NCBI GenBank assembly: GCA_947489085.1
Contig: CANLCJ010000027.1
Location: 1-60,547, forward strand
Direction: 5' to 3'
Length of the DNA: 60,547 nt
Origin: an uncultured Flavobacteriaceae bacterium
GTDB taxonomy: Bacteria; Bacteroidota; Bacteroidia; Flavobacteriales; Flavobacteriaceae
Under the pieces are notes generated by a model. It was not told where the DNA came from, ran no database searches, and was given only the letters and a program-made list of their open reading frames with translations. Shown piece after piece: positions 34,662-42,232 of the stretch; the first letter of the stretch is position 1; the number at the start of each line of letters is the position of its first letter. A program made the position numbers and the translations under genes.

Positions 34662-35056
34662 CTGTTATTTTTTTTCTCTTCCATTTTTAAAAACAAATTG
34701 GTTAGGGCTTCGTTTCGCGCGGCAAGTTTAATGTTTTCTATAAAGGAGTTAAATAACTTATTCTTCATTAATTCATCGAAATTATTAATAACCGTTTCTG
34801 CAACTTCCACAGCATCTAAACTACCCGTTTTAGGTAATGCATTAACCTTAACCCCTTCGTCTTGCATTAACCAACTGTAACTATACTCACTAAAAACCGT
34901 AATTATTTTTTTAGCCGTTTCTGGATTTAGCTTTTTGGTTTTACCCTTTAAAATATTATAAACGGCAGATTTTTGTATTCCTATTTTTTCGGCGAATTGC
35001 ACCCCAGAAATCTTTTGTTCTACTATTATTGTATTTATTTTATCCTTTAAAACCAT
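34658..35056 (-). CDS. Xre-family repressor-like regulator
   Basis: 132 residues. N-terminal helix-turn-helix (about 14-42; GVQFAEKIGIQKSAVYNILKG) similar to phage CI/Cro-type proteins, and a helical C-terminus without a peptidase motif. It is divergent from a 72-residue Cro-like ORF across a 120-base region that contains a perfect palindromic operator over the promoter. This bistable-switch layout suggests it controls the downstream effector region, though the effector gene has its own promoter-like site. Confidence 0.8.
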   Translation of the reverse strand: MVLKDKINTIIVEQKISGVQFAEKIGIQKSAVYNILKGKTKKLNPETAKKIITVFSEYSYSWLMQDEGVKVNALPKTGSLDAVEVAETVINNFDELMKNKLFNSFIENIKLAARNEALTNLFLKMEEKKNNS

Positions 35057-35083
35057 AAAAGTATATATAATTACACTTATAAA

Positions 35084-35116
35084 TTTTGTTTAGTATACAA
35101 AAGTATACTATATTTG
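35084..35116 (+). promoter_or_regulatory. Promoter with palindromic Xre operator
   Basis: TTTTG (35084-35088) and TATATTTG (35109-35116), 20 bases apart, match the Bacteroidota TTTG-N19-TAnnTTTG promoter. Between and over them lies a perfect palindrome, AGTATAC-AAAA-GTATACT (35092-35109). A half-site AGTATAT occurs at 35060-35066 near the start of the Xre gene. Confidence 0.65.
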
Positions 35117-35177
35117 CCGCATCACAAAATATATGTTTACATACATTATGTTACAATACATTACAATATTACAAAAT

Positions 35178-35396
35178 ATGGGTAAACAATTTACAGAAAA
35201 CGACAAAAAAGTACTGAGATGTATACCAAGCAAACTCGCTATAAAATATGGCTGTACCCCAAAGCATGTAAGCTATGTTTTAAATAACAAAAGTTCGTTA
35301 AATACCACCTTGGCACAAAACCTAAATAAGGATTTAATTTTTCTGTTAGATTTTTTTAAACCCTTAACCCAAACAGTAAAAGAAAATTTAAAATAA
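35178..35396 (+). CDS. Small Cro-like DNA-binding protein
   Basis: 72 residues from the ATG at 35178 (frames also open from an ATG at 35133). KYGCTPKHVSYVLNNKSS looks like the recognition half of a helix-turn-helix, and the protein is Lys-rich. It is transcribed from the operator-controlled promoter, divergent from the Xre regulator. Probably the antagonist in a CI/Cro-like pair. Confidence 0.55.
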   Translation: MGKQFTENDKKVLRCIPSKLAIKYGCTPKHVSYVLNNKSSLNTTLAQNLNKDLIFLLDFFKPLTQTVKENLK

Positions 35397-35465
35397 CAAA
35401 GCACCCCCTAAGAACAGTGCTATAACAAAGGGATTTTTAGTTAGTTGGTTGGTAGCTTGTAAAGG

Positions 35466-35517
35466 CCATAGGCAAACAAAGGTATTTGTACTCTCCATAT
35501 ACATGCCTATGGTTTTT
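35466..35517 (+). terminator. Possible terminator hairpin
   Basis: CCATAGGCA (35466-35474) and TGCCTATGG (35504-35512) pair perfectly over a 29-base loop, followed by TTTTT. The large loop makes it weaker than a standard terminator. Confidence 0.45.
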
Positions 35518-35605
35518 ACTTAAAAAACATACAGTTGGGTTAGGTATAAAGATGTAAAAGTAGGTTTCAAGTACCTGCCTGCTGTATGCGTTAGTCCAAG
35601 TTTAA

Positions 35606-35640
35606 GGGGGCTTTTCTTTAAGTTAAAGCCCTCTTATTTA
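35606..35640 (+). terminator. Possible terminator hairpin before the effector
   Basis: GGGGGCTTT (35606-35614) and AAAGCCCTC (35625-35633) pair around a 10-base loop, followed by TTATTTAT. This would separate the Cro-like gene from the effector gene. The 343-base spacer 35397-35739 holds the two hairpins and the promoter at 35697 and nothing else. Confidence 0.5.
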
Positions 35641-35696
35641 TAGCATTTACGGTAAAACCATAAATACAAATGGCTAAAATAAAATACATTTACCCT

Positions 35697-35704
35697 TAGT
35701 TTTG
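35697..35704 (+). promoter_or_regulatory. -7 promoter element (TAGTTTTG) for the effector gene
   Basis: TAGTTTTG fits TAnnTTTG and lies 35 bases before the effector ATG at 35740. Confidence 0.45.
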
Positions 35705-35739
35705 CAACTATTGCGGCACAGTAAAACTAAAATACACTT

Positions 35740-37251
35740 ATGGCACACGCAACATTATACTTTTTAGATTTGGTTATAGACCTAGCCTATATAAACACCA
35801 CATACCAAAAACAGTACAACCCCTACAAAGGCCACCCCACGCTTTATAACGAGGGCGGTTTGCTCTATGTAGAGTTTTTGTACGGCCAGGCCCATGCCAG
35901 ACTCTTAGAGCGTATGCTTACCACAAATTACAAACTGTACAAACGCGGCTACCCGCTAGACCATGGCAAAGTGGTATTTTTCGATGCCAGTGGTACTATT
36001 GTTAAAACCTGGCAATTTAAAGATGCCGCCATTGTAAATTACAAACTAACATTTAACCCCGAGGCCAATGGCATGCTGGCAAGCATGCAAATATCTCCAG
36101 CCATACAAAACTACGGCTACAAAATACACAGGGTTTGGCACGATAGCCCTATAGCCCAAACCCCCTACCAAACCCCAGTACACGAAAGCAAACCCAAAGA
36201 AAAAGACCCCTTTAAAATAGAGCTTAAAGCCAGCAATAAAGACCGTGCAAATGGTGTATTTGGTTTCGATACCCTGCCCGAAGAAAAACACGTAAACGCC
36301 AACTACAAAGCCCTAAAACAAAGCTATAACCCCCTAGCCCAAAACATATTAAAAAAAGAGTACGTGCCCCACTGGCTTAGCATACGCCAAGGCCAAACCG
36401 TTACCCTAGAGCTTAATTGGTTTAAAAAAAAGAATGCCGAAGCCTACCAAAACATAGCCTTTGCCCCACACCCAGATTTTACCATAACACCACAAAATCT
36501 TAAAGAGGCAAAAACCGTAAACATTACCTGTAACGCCAATAGCAGCAGCCCCGCACAATTGCTTATTAAAGCAGATAACCAACTTACCGTAGGCGCGCTT
36601 AACGTATTTTACCCCAAACCCAAAACCATAACCTTAGAGTGGTGCTTTGTGGAGATTGTGGGGAAAAAAGAAGATGTCAACGGTTTAACCGACGATATAA
36701 ATCTAATACATATGGAAAGAGCCCTTAAAAAAGGTTTTAACCCAGCCTTAATAGATATACAGCTAAGCAATGCCAGTCCCACTGTTGTAGACATTAGCAC
36801 CCATTACCCCAATTTTAAAGCCCATAAATTTATTAAGACCCACCCTGAAGATGAAATAGGCAGTTATATAGAGCGCAGCAAAAAACAAACAATATTAAAC
36901 TACATTGTTAACGCCCACCAAAGCAAGCCCAACGGCTTAACCGTATATTTTATACACCACAAATGCATTAACGAGACCGACCTTACAGATAAAGATACTT
37001 TTAAAGCCTCGGGGGGCATATCGCCCACAGGCACTGGTGTGGCATTTGTAACGCTTAATACCGAAGGACATATAGACCCCAAAAGTACTGTACACGAGCT
37101 TATGCACGCCTTAGGGCTAAAACACACCTTCGAGAGCATGTATAAACTTAAATACGGCAAAACCAGCAATTATATGGACTATAGTGATAACAAAAAACAC
37201 ACTTACAAATGGCAGTGGCAAAGCTTGCACAACTATCTAAAACTAAAATAA
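35740..37251 (+). CDS. Evolved Hcp/TssD: type VI secretion protease effector
   Basis: 503 residues. Residues 1-135 have the order of Bacteroidota Hcp/TssD proteins: a GHPT segment, EGG, LLERM, GKVVFF, KTWQFKDA and a final strand block ending near VWHDSP, so this end would join the T6SS tube. The middle (about 150-370) has Ig-like beta character. The C-terminal 115 residues carry VHELMHALGLKHTF (zinc ligands His452, His456, His462; Glu453) and a Met-turn NYMDYSD (Met479), i.e. a metzincin protease. The stop overlaps the first immunity gene (TAATG). The protein was not compared with a database, so the Hcp call rests on motif reading. No other T6SS gene is in the window. Confidence 0.72.
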   Translation: MAHATLYFLDLVIDLAYINTTYQKQYNPYKGHPTLYNEGGLLYVEFLYGQAHARLLERMLTTNYKLYKRGYPLDHGKVVFFDASGTIVKTWQFKDAAIVNYKLTFNPEANGMLASMQISPAIQNYGYKIHRVWHDSPIAQTPYQTPVHESKPKEKDPFKIELKASNKDRANGVFGFDTLPEEKHVNANYKALKQSYNPLAQNILKKEYVPHWLSIRQGQTVTLELNWFKKKNAEAYQNIAFAPHPDFTITPQNLKEAKTVNITCNANSSSPAQLLIKADNQLTVGALNVFYPKPKTITLEWCFVEIVGKKEDVNGLTDDINLIHMERALKKGFNPALIDIQLSNASPTVVDISTHYPNFKAHKFIKTHPEDEIGSYIERSKKQTILNYIVNAHQSKPNGLTVYFIHHKCINETDLTDKDTFKASGGISPTGTGVAFVTLNTEGHIDPKSTVHELMHALGLKHTFESMYKLKYGKTSNYMDYSDNKKHTYKWQWQSLHNYLKLK

Positions 37252-37943
37252 TGGTAAAATATATTTATAGCATGCTACTGCTTAGCACATTGCTAAGCTG
37301 CAATTCTGCTCGTAAAACCTATGTTACAAATAATAATCTGTGCCAGTACGATGATCCTGTTTTTAATATCAGTAAAGACGAGTTACAATTAAATGACTCC
37401 ATTTCAAAACAGCTTAAAAATAACAGAGAAGAACTAGTAACGTTCGATAATGACTATTACAATAACAAATACTACAAATTTGAAGATGGAGAAGTAACTA
37501 ACAAACTAACTAACAAACAGCTTAATATTGGCAAATGGATATTATATGCTAAAAACGGCGCTATAAAAAGGGTTCGCATTATATATCGTAAGGGCAAAAA
37601 ACCGATCTTTAAGGAAACCCATTACGACAACAAAGGCAACATAACCCAAACAATAGACTACGAAAAAGGCTATAATATATGCTATGCCGAAGCCATAGCC
37701 ATTGTAAAAAAGGTAGCCAAACGGAAAATTAAAAAATACCAGATTACGGAGTTTTTTGCAGCACATAATAACTTAAACGAATTTCCAGATGTGAAACCTA
37801 TTTGGTATATAGGCTTATCTAAAGGCAATGAAAAGTACGAAAACGGATATTATACTAAAGGACAAATTAGATACCGTATAGATGGTGTTACGGGTAGGGT
37901 ATTAAAAAAATATAGATTTGGAGGTTGGAAGAAACAAAAATAG
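37251..37943 (+). CDS. Immunity-like lipoprotein 1 (YwqK/MORN-like plus PepSY-like)
   Basis: 230 residues from the ATG at 37251 that shares an A with the effector stop (TAATG). Lipoprotein signal with lipobox LLSC (Cys17). Residues about 80-135 repeat the pattern GKWxxYxxNGxI ... YDxxGNIxxxxDYEKG, as in YwqK-type antitoxins with MORN-like repeats. From about 138 a PepSY-like domain follows (AEAIAIVKKVAK ... IWYIGLS ... YRIDGVTGRVLKKY). PepSY domains inhibit peptidases, which would suit an immunity protein to the zinc protease. The lipid anchor places it in the periplasm, the expected target compartment. Ends with the 'RFGGWKKQK' tail. Confidence 0.75.
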   Translation: MVKYIYSMLLLSTLLSCNSARKTYVTNNNLCQYDDPVFNISKDELQLNDSISKQLKNNREELVTFDNDYYNNKYYKFEDGEVTNKLTNKQLNIGKWILYAKNGAIKRVRIIYRKGKKPIFKETHYDNKGNITQTIDYEKGYNICYAEAIAIVKKVAKRKIKKYQITEFFAAHNNLNEFPDVKPIWYIGLSKGNEKYENGYYTKGQIRYRIDGVTGRVLKKYRFGGWKKQK

Positions 37944-38629
37944 CATTAAAATATATATATACAGCATGTTATTGCTTAGCATATTACTAAGCTGTAATTC
38001 TGCACGTAAAACCTATGTTACAAATAATAATTTATGCCAGTACGATGATCCTATTTTTAAGATACATGAAAACGAGTTACAATTAAATGACTCCATTTTA
38101 AAACAGCTTAAATCAAAAAAAGACATAACACTCGTAGATAATAATTTTTACAAGAATAGATTTTACACATTAGAAAGCACTCAAATAACAAACAAACAAA
38201 CAAACCAACAAACATTTAAATGTTGGTAAATGGATACGGTACTGGCCTAATGGCTCTATTCGTTGGGTTTTTAATTTATACCTAAATGGATCTAAAAAAA
38301 TCTTTAAAGAAACTCAGTACGATAAAAATGGCAAGATAACCCAAGTAATAAATTACGAAAAAGGCTATAATATATGCTATGCCGAAGCCATAGCCATTGT
38401 AAAAAAGGTAGCCAAACGGAAAATTAAAAAATACCAGATTACGGAGTTTTTTGCCATACATCGCGATTTAAATGAATTTCCAGATGCGAAACCCGAATGG
38501 CACATAGGCTTATCTAAAGGTAACCAAAGATACAAAAAAGAGTATTACAAAAATGGCAAATTTAGATACCGTATAGATGGTGTTACAGGCAAAGTTTTTG
38601 AAAAATATAGAATTAAAGGGTGGTATTAA
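37918..38629 (+). pseudogene. Immunity-like lipoprotein 2, frameshifted
   Basis: Starts at a TTG overlapping gene 1 by 26 bases and keeps the lipoprotein signal (LLSC). It reads normally to about residue 90, then stops at 38229 because of one extra AACA in the AACA/AACC tract at 38187-38214 (four AACA units against three in the intact paralogues). Past the slip the frame GKWIRYWPNGSIRWV ... YRIKGWY is intact to 38629. A TA insertion near 37953 also shifts its leader. It may be a recent inactivation or a phase-variable state. Confidence 0.85.
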
Positions 38630-38982
38630 ACACTATAATAAATACCCACCAAAGCAAACCCAACGGTTTAACGGTGTATTTTATACACCACAAATGCTTT
38701 AACGAGATCGATCTTACAGATAAAGATACTTTTAAAGCTTCGGGGGGCATATCGCCCACAGGCACTGGTGTGGCTTTTGTAACCTTAGATCCCAATGGTA
38801 ACATTGCCCCCAAAAGCACCGTACACGAGCTTATGCACGCCTTAGGGTTAAAACACACTTTCGAGAGCATGTATAAACTTAAATACGGCAAAACCAGCAA
38901 TTATATGGACTATAGCGATAACAAAAAACACACTTACAAATGGCAGTGGCAAAACTTGCACAACTATCTAAAACTAAAATAA
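38620..38982 (+). CDS. Orphan effector C-terminal zinc protease domain, copy 1
   Basis: 120 residues starting at a GTG that overlaps the end of immunity gene 2 by ten bases. It is about 90% identical by eye to effector residues 388-503 and keeps HELMHALGLKHTF and NYMDYSD. It has no Hcp-like or signal region, so it cannot be secreted on its own. It ends in the same TAATG overlap with the next immunity gene. Such fragments serve as silent toxin cassettes in other polymorphic toxin systems, donating new C-termini by recombination. Confidence 0.75.
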   Translation: MVLNTIINTHQSKPNGLTVYFIHHKCFNEIDLTDKDTFKASGGISPTGTGVAFVTLDPNGNIAPKSTVHELMHALGLKHTFESMYKLKYGKTSNYMDYSDNKKHTYKWQWQNLHNYLKLK

Positions 38983-39674
38983 TGGTAAAATATATTTATA
39001 GCATGCTACTGCTTAGCATACTACTAAGCTGTAATTCTGCTCGTAAAAGCTATATAACAAACGATAATCTGTGCCATTACGATGATCCTATCTTCAAAAT
39101 ATACAAAAACGAGCTAAAGCTAAATGATAGCATTTCAAGACAGCTTAACAACAACGGAGAAGAACTAGTAACAATCGATAACGAAAATTACAACAATGAG
39201 TTTTATAAGTTTGAGGATGGAGAAGTAACAAACAAACAAACCAACAAACGTTTAAATGTTGGTAAATGGATACGGTACTGGCCTAATGGCTCTATTCGCT
39301 GGGTTTTTAATTTACACCTAAATGGATCTAAAAAAATCTTTAAAGAAACTCAGTACGATAAAAACGGCGAGATAACCCAAGTAATAAACTATGAAAAAGG
39401 CTATAATATATGTTACGCAGAAGCCATTGCCATTGTAAAAAAGGTTGCTAGACACAAAATTGAAAAATACCAAATTACGGAGTTTTTTGCAGCACATAAC
39501 AATTTAAACGAATTTCCAGATGTGAAACCTGTTTGGTATATAGGCTTATCTAAAGGCAATGAAAAGTACGAAAACGGATATTATACTAAAGGACAAATTA
39601 GATACCGTATAGATGGTGTTACGGGTAGGGTATTAAAAAAATATAGATTTGGAGGTTGGAAGAAACAAAAATAG
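38982..39674 (+). CDS. Immunity-like lipoprotein 3
   Basis: 230 residues, same architecture as number 1 (lipobox LLSC, Cys17; YwqK/MORN-like block; PepSY-like end YRIDGVTGRVLKKY). The central part (GKWIRYWPNGSIRWV, VINYEKG) is like 2 and 7 rather than 1, while the end matches 1 (KYRFGGWKKQK), so it looks mosaic. It begins on the TAATG overlap with the protease fragment and ends overlapping gene 4 by 19 bases. Confidence 0.75.
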   Translation: MVKYIYSMLLLSILLSCNSARKSYITNDNLCHYDDPIFKIYKNELKLNDSISRQLNNNGEELVTIDNENYNNEFYKFEDGEVTNKQTNKRLNVGKWIRYWPNGSIRWVFNLHLNGSKKIFKETQYDKNGEITQVINYEKGYNICYAEAIAIVKKVARHKIEKYQITEFFAAHNNLNEFPDVKPVWYIGLSKGNEKYENGYYTKGQIRYRIDGVTGRVLKKYRFGGWKKQK

Positions 39675-40342
39675 CATTAAAATATATATACAGCATGTTA
39701 CTGCTTAGCACATTACTAAGCTGTAATTCTGCACGTAAAACCTATGTTACAAATAATAATTTATGCCAGTACGATGATCCTATTTTTAATATCAGTAAAG
39801 ACGAACTGAGACTGCATGATACCATTTTAAAACAGCTTAAAACCTTAAAAAAAAATATAACTCTTACAAACAACAATGTTTTTTTGAATGAATACAAATA
39901 TTATAAAGACGAATTACTAACAAATCGACAAACTAACAAGCAGTTAAACGTTTCTAAATATTTAAGATATACCCACCAAGGTCTCCTAAAATGGGTAGAG
40001 TTTGAATATGATAATGGTTATAAAAATATTTATAATGAAATAGATTATGATGAAAATGGTAACATAATTAATACTTTAGATTATGAGAAAGGCTATAATA
40101 TATGCTACGCAGAAGCCATAGCCATTGTAAAAAAGGTAGCTAAACGGAAAATTAAAAAATACCAGATTACGGAGTTTAATTTATCGCATAACAACCTTAA
40201 TAAGTTTCCTAATGTTAAACCTGAATGGCAAATTACTTTTACTAAAAATAACGAAAGTATATCGAACCCTATAAAGGTTTACAAAATAGACGGTGTAACG
40301 GGCAAGTTTTTAGGTACATACAAAATTTATATTACACCTTAA
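39656..40342 (+). CDS. Immunity-like lipoprotein 4
   Basis: 228 residues if started at the TTG at 39656 inside gene 3; the later ATG at 39695 would leave only nine residues before the lipobox Cys. The middle differs from 1 and 3 (LHDTILKQLKTLKKNIT, VSKYLRYTHQGLLKWVE), as does the end (GKFLGTYKIYITP). It is near-identical in its first 150 residues to gene 5. A deletion remnant of the effector follows. Confidence 0.7.
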   Translation: MEETKIALKYIYSMLLLSTLLSCNSARKTYVTNNNLCQYDDPIFNISKDELRLHDTILKQLKTLKKNITLTNNNVFLNEYKYYKDELLTNRQTNKQLNVSKYLRYTHQGLLKWVEFEYDNGYKNIYNEIDYDENGNIINTLDYEKGYNICYAEAIAIVKKVAKRKIKKYQITEFNLSHNNLNKFPNVKPEWQITFTKNNESISNPIKVYKIDGVTGKFLGTYKIYITP

Positions 40343-40344
40343 TT

Positions 40345-40434
40345 TAAAAATAGGCAGTTATATAGAGTGCAGCAAAAAAACACACTTACAAATGGCAGTG
40401 GCAAAATTTACACAACTATCTAAAACTAAAATAA
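40345..40434 (+). pseudogene. Effector deletion remnant A
   Basis: About 90 bases: ATAGGCAGTTATATAGAGTG, then a run of seven A, then the last bases of the effector frame (CACACTTACAAATGG to AATAATGG). In the intact effector these two parts are separated by about 300 bases that include the whole active site. The remnant is out of frame at the A run. Confidence 0.8.
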
Positions 40435-41105
40435 TGGTAAAATATATTTATAGTATGCTACTGCTTAGCATATTGCTAAGCTGCAATTCTGCTCGTAAAA
40501 CCTATGTTACAAATAACAATTTATGCCAATACGATGATCCTATTTTTAATATCAGTAAAGGCGAACTGAGACTGCATGATACCATTTTAAAACAGCTTAA
40601 AACCTTAGAAAAAAATATAACTCTTATAGACAACAATGTTTTTTTAAATGAATACAAATATTATAAAGACGAACTGCTAACAAACAAACAAACCAACAAA
40701 CAGTTAAACGTTTCTAAATATTTAAGATATACCCACCAAGGTCTCCTAAAATGGGTAGAGTTTGAATATGATAATGGTTATAAAAATATTTATAATGAAA
40801 TAGACTATGATGAAAACGGCAACATAATCAATACTTTAGATTACGAAAAAGGCTATAATATATGCTATGCCGAAGCCATAGCCATTGTAAAAAAAGTAGC
40901 TAAACGGAAAATTAAAAAATACCAAATTACAGCGTTTAACTTACCGTTTCGGGTAGATCTAAATAAGTTTCCCAACGAAAAGCCTGAATGGGGCATCACG
41001 TTAGCTAACAATGAAGATTACCACCCCAAAGTCAAAAAAGTATATTGGATAAATGGCGTAACTGGTAAATTTTTAAAAACTTCTAAAATTTACATTACAC
41101 CTTAA
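40434..41105 (+). CDS. Immunity-like lipoprotein 5
   Basis: 223 residues from the ATG in the TAATG junction with remnant A. Lipobox LLSC. The body is almost identical to gene 4, but residues from about 165 differ (FRVDLNKFPNEKPEWGI against HNNLNKFPNVKPEWQI). The end is GKFLKTSKIYITP. The variable part is in the PepSY-like domain, where a specificity surface would be expected. Confidence 0.75.
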   Translation: MVKYIYSMLLLSILLSCNSARKTYVTNNNLCQYDDPIFNISKGELRLHDTILKQLKTLEKNITLIDNNVFLNEYKYYKDELLTNKQTNKQLNVSKYLRYTHQGLLKWVEFEYDNGYKNIYNEIDYDENGNIINTLDYEKGYNICYAEAIAIVKKVAKRKIKKYQITAFNLPFRVDLNKFPNEKPEWGITLANNEDYHPKVKKVYWINGVTGKFLKTSKIYITP

Positions 41106-41109
41106 CTTA

Positions 41110-41196
41110 AAAATAGGCAGTTATATAGAGTGCAGCAAAAAACACACTTACAAATGGCAGTGGCAAAGCTTACACAACTATCTAAAACTAAAATAA
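41110..41196 (+). pseudogene. Effector deletion remnant B
   Basis: Same join as remnant A but with six A, so the frame of the effector is kept: IGSYIECSKK continues into HTYKWQWQSLHNYLKLK. All of the catalytic domain is missing. The junction is at a CAAAAAACA-type microhomology present at both ends of the deleted part. Confidence 0.8.
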
Positions 41197-41879
41197 TGGT
41201 AAAATATATTTATAGCATGCTACTGCTTAGCATATTGCTAAGCTGCAATTCTGCTCGTAAAAGCTATATAACAAACAATAACCTATGCCAATACGATGAT
41301 CCTGTTTTTAATATCAGTAAAGACGAGTTACAATTAAATGATTCCATTTCAAAACAGCTTAAAAATAACAGAGAAGAATTAGTAACGTTCGATAATGACT
41401 ATTACAATAACAAATACTACAAATTTGAAGATGGAGAAGTAACTAACAAACTAACTAACAAACACTTAAATATTAGCAAATGGATACAATACGCTAAAAA
41501 CGGCACTATAAAAAGAGTACGTATTATATATCTTAACGGAACAAAACCGATCTTTAAGGAAACCCATTATAACGATGACGGCAAGATTACTCAAGTAATA
41601 AACTATGAAAAAGGTTATAATATATGTTACGCAGAAGCTATAGCCATTGTAAAAAAGATAGCCAAACGGAAAATTAAAAAATACCAGATTACGGAGTTTT
41701 TTGCCATACATCGCGATTTAAACGAATTTCCAGATGCGAAACCCGAATGGCACATAGGCTTATCTAAAGGTAGCCAAAGATACAAAAAAGAGTATTACAA
41801 AAATGGTCAATTTAGATACCGTATAGATGGTGTTACAGGCAAAGTTTTTGAAAAATATAGAATTAAAGGGTGGTATTAA
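41196..41879 (+). CDS. Immunity-like lipoprotein 6
   Basis: 227 residues from the TAATG-type ATG. Lipobox LLSC. The first half is like gene 1 (FDNDYYNNKYYKFEDG), the end like 2 and 7 (YKKEYYKNGQFRYRIDGVTG, EKYRIKGWY). It overlaps the next protease fragment by ten bases. Confidence 0.75.
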   Translation: MVKYIYSMLLLSILLSCNSARKSYITNNNLCQYDDPVFNISKDELQLNDSISKQLKNNREELVTFDNDYYNNKYYKFEDGEVTNKLTNKHLNISKWIQYAKNGTIKRVRIIYLNGTKPIFKETHYNDDGKITQVINYEKGYNICYAEAIAIVKKIAKRKIKKYQITEFFAIHRDLNEFPDAKPEWHIGLSKGSQRYKKEYYKNGQFRYRIDGVTGKVFEKYRIKGWY

Positions 41880-42232
41880 ACACTATAATAAACGCCCACC
41901 AAAGCAAACCCAACGGCTTAACAGTGTATCTTACATACCACAAATGCATTAACGAGACCGATCTTACAGATAAAGATACTTTTAAAGCCTCGGGGGGCAT
42001 ATCGCCCACAGGCACTGGTGTCGCTTTTGTAACGCTTAATGCTGAAGGACATATAGAGCACAAAAGCACGGTACACGAGCTTATGCACGCTCTAGGGTTA
42101 AAACACACCTTCGAGAGCATGTATAAACTTAAATACGGCAAAACCAGCAATTATATGGACTATAACAATAACAAAAAACACACTTACAAATGGCAGTGGC
42201 AAAACTTGCGCAACTATCTAAAATTAAAATAA
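41870..42232 (+). CDS. Orphan effector C-terminal zinc protease domain, copy 2
   Basis: 120 residues, GTG start overlapping immunity gene 6. HELMHALGLKHTF and NYMDYNN are kept; the metal-binding segment is identical to the effector, while VYLTYHKC and EGHIEHKS differ. It ends on a TAATG overlap with immunity gene 7. Without secretion or Hcp-like domain it is probably a silent cassette, or a cytoplasmic protein with no known role. Confidence 0.75.
   Translation: MVLNTIINAHQSKPNGLTVYLTYHKCINETDLTDKDTFKASGGISPTGTGVAFVTLNAEGHIEHKSTVHELMHALGLKHTFESMYKLKYGKTSNYMDYNNNKKHTYKWQWQNLRNYLKLK

Noticed and set aside
35740-37251. Prophage tail protein
   Set aside because: No capsid, terminase or tail genes nearby; Hcp resembles tail tube proteins, but the protease domain and immunity genes favour a T6SS effector.
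38187-38214. AACA tract as a CRISPR or microsatellite locus
   Set aside because: It is coding in paralogues with the same pattern; the repeats are four bases and there are no spacers.
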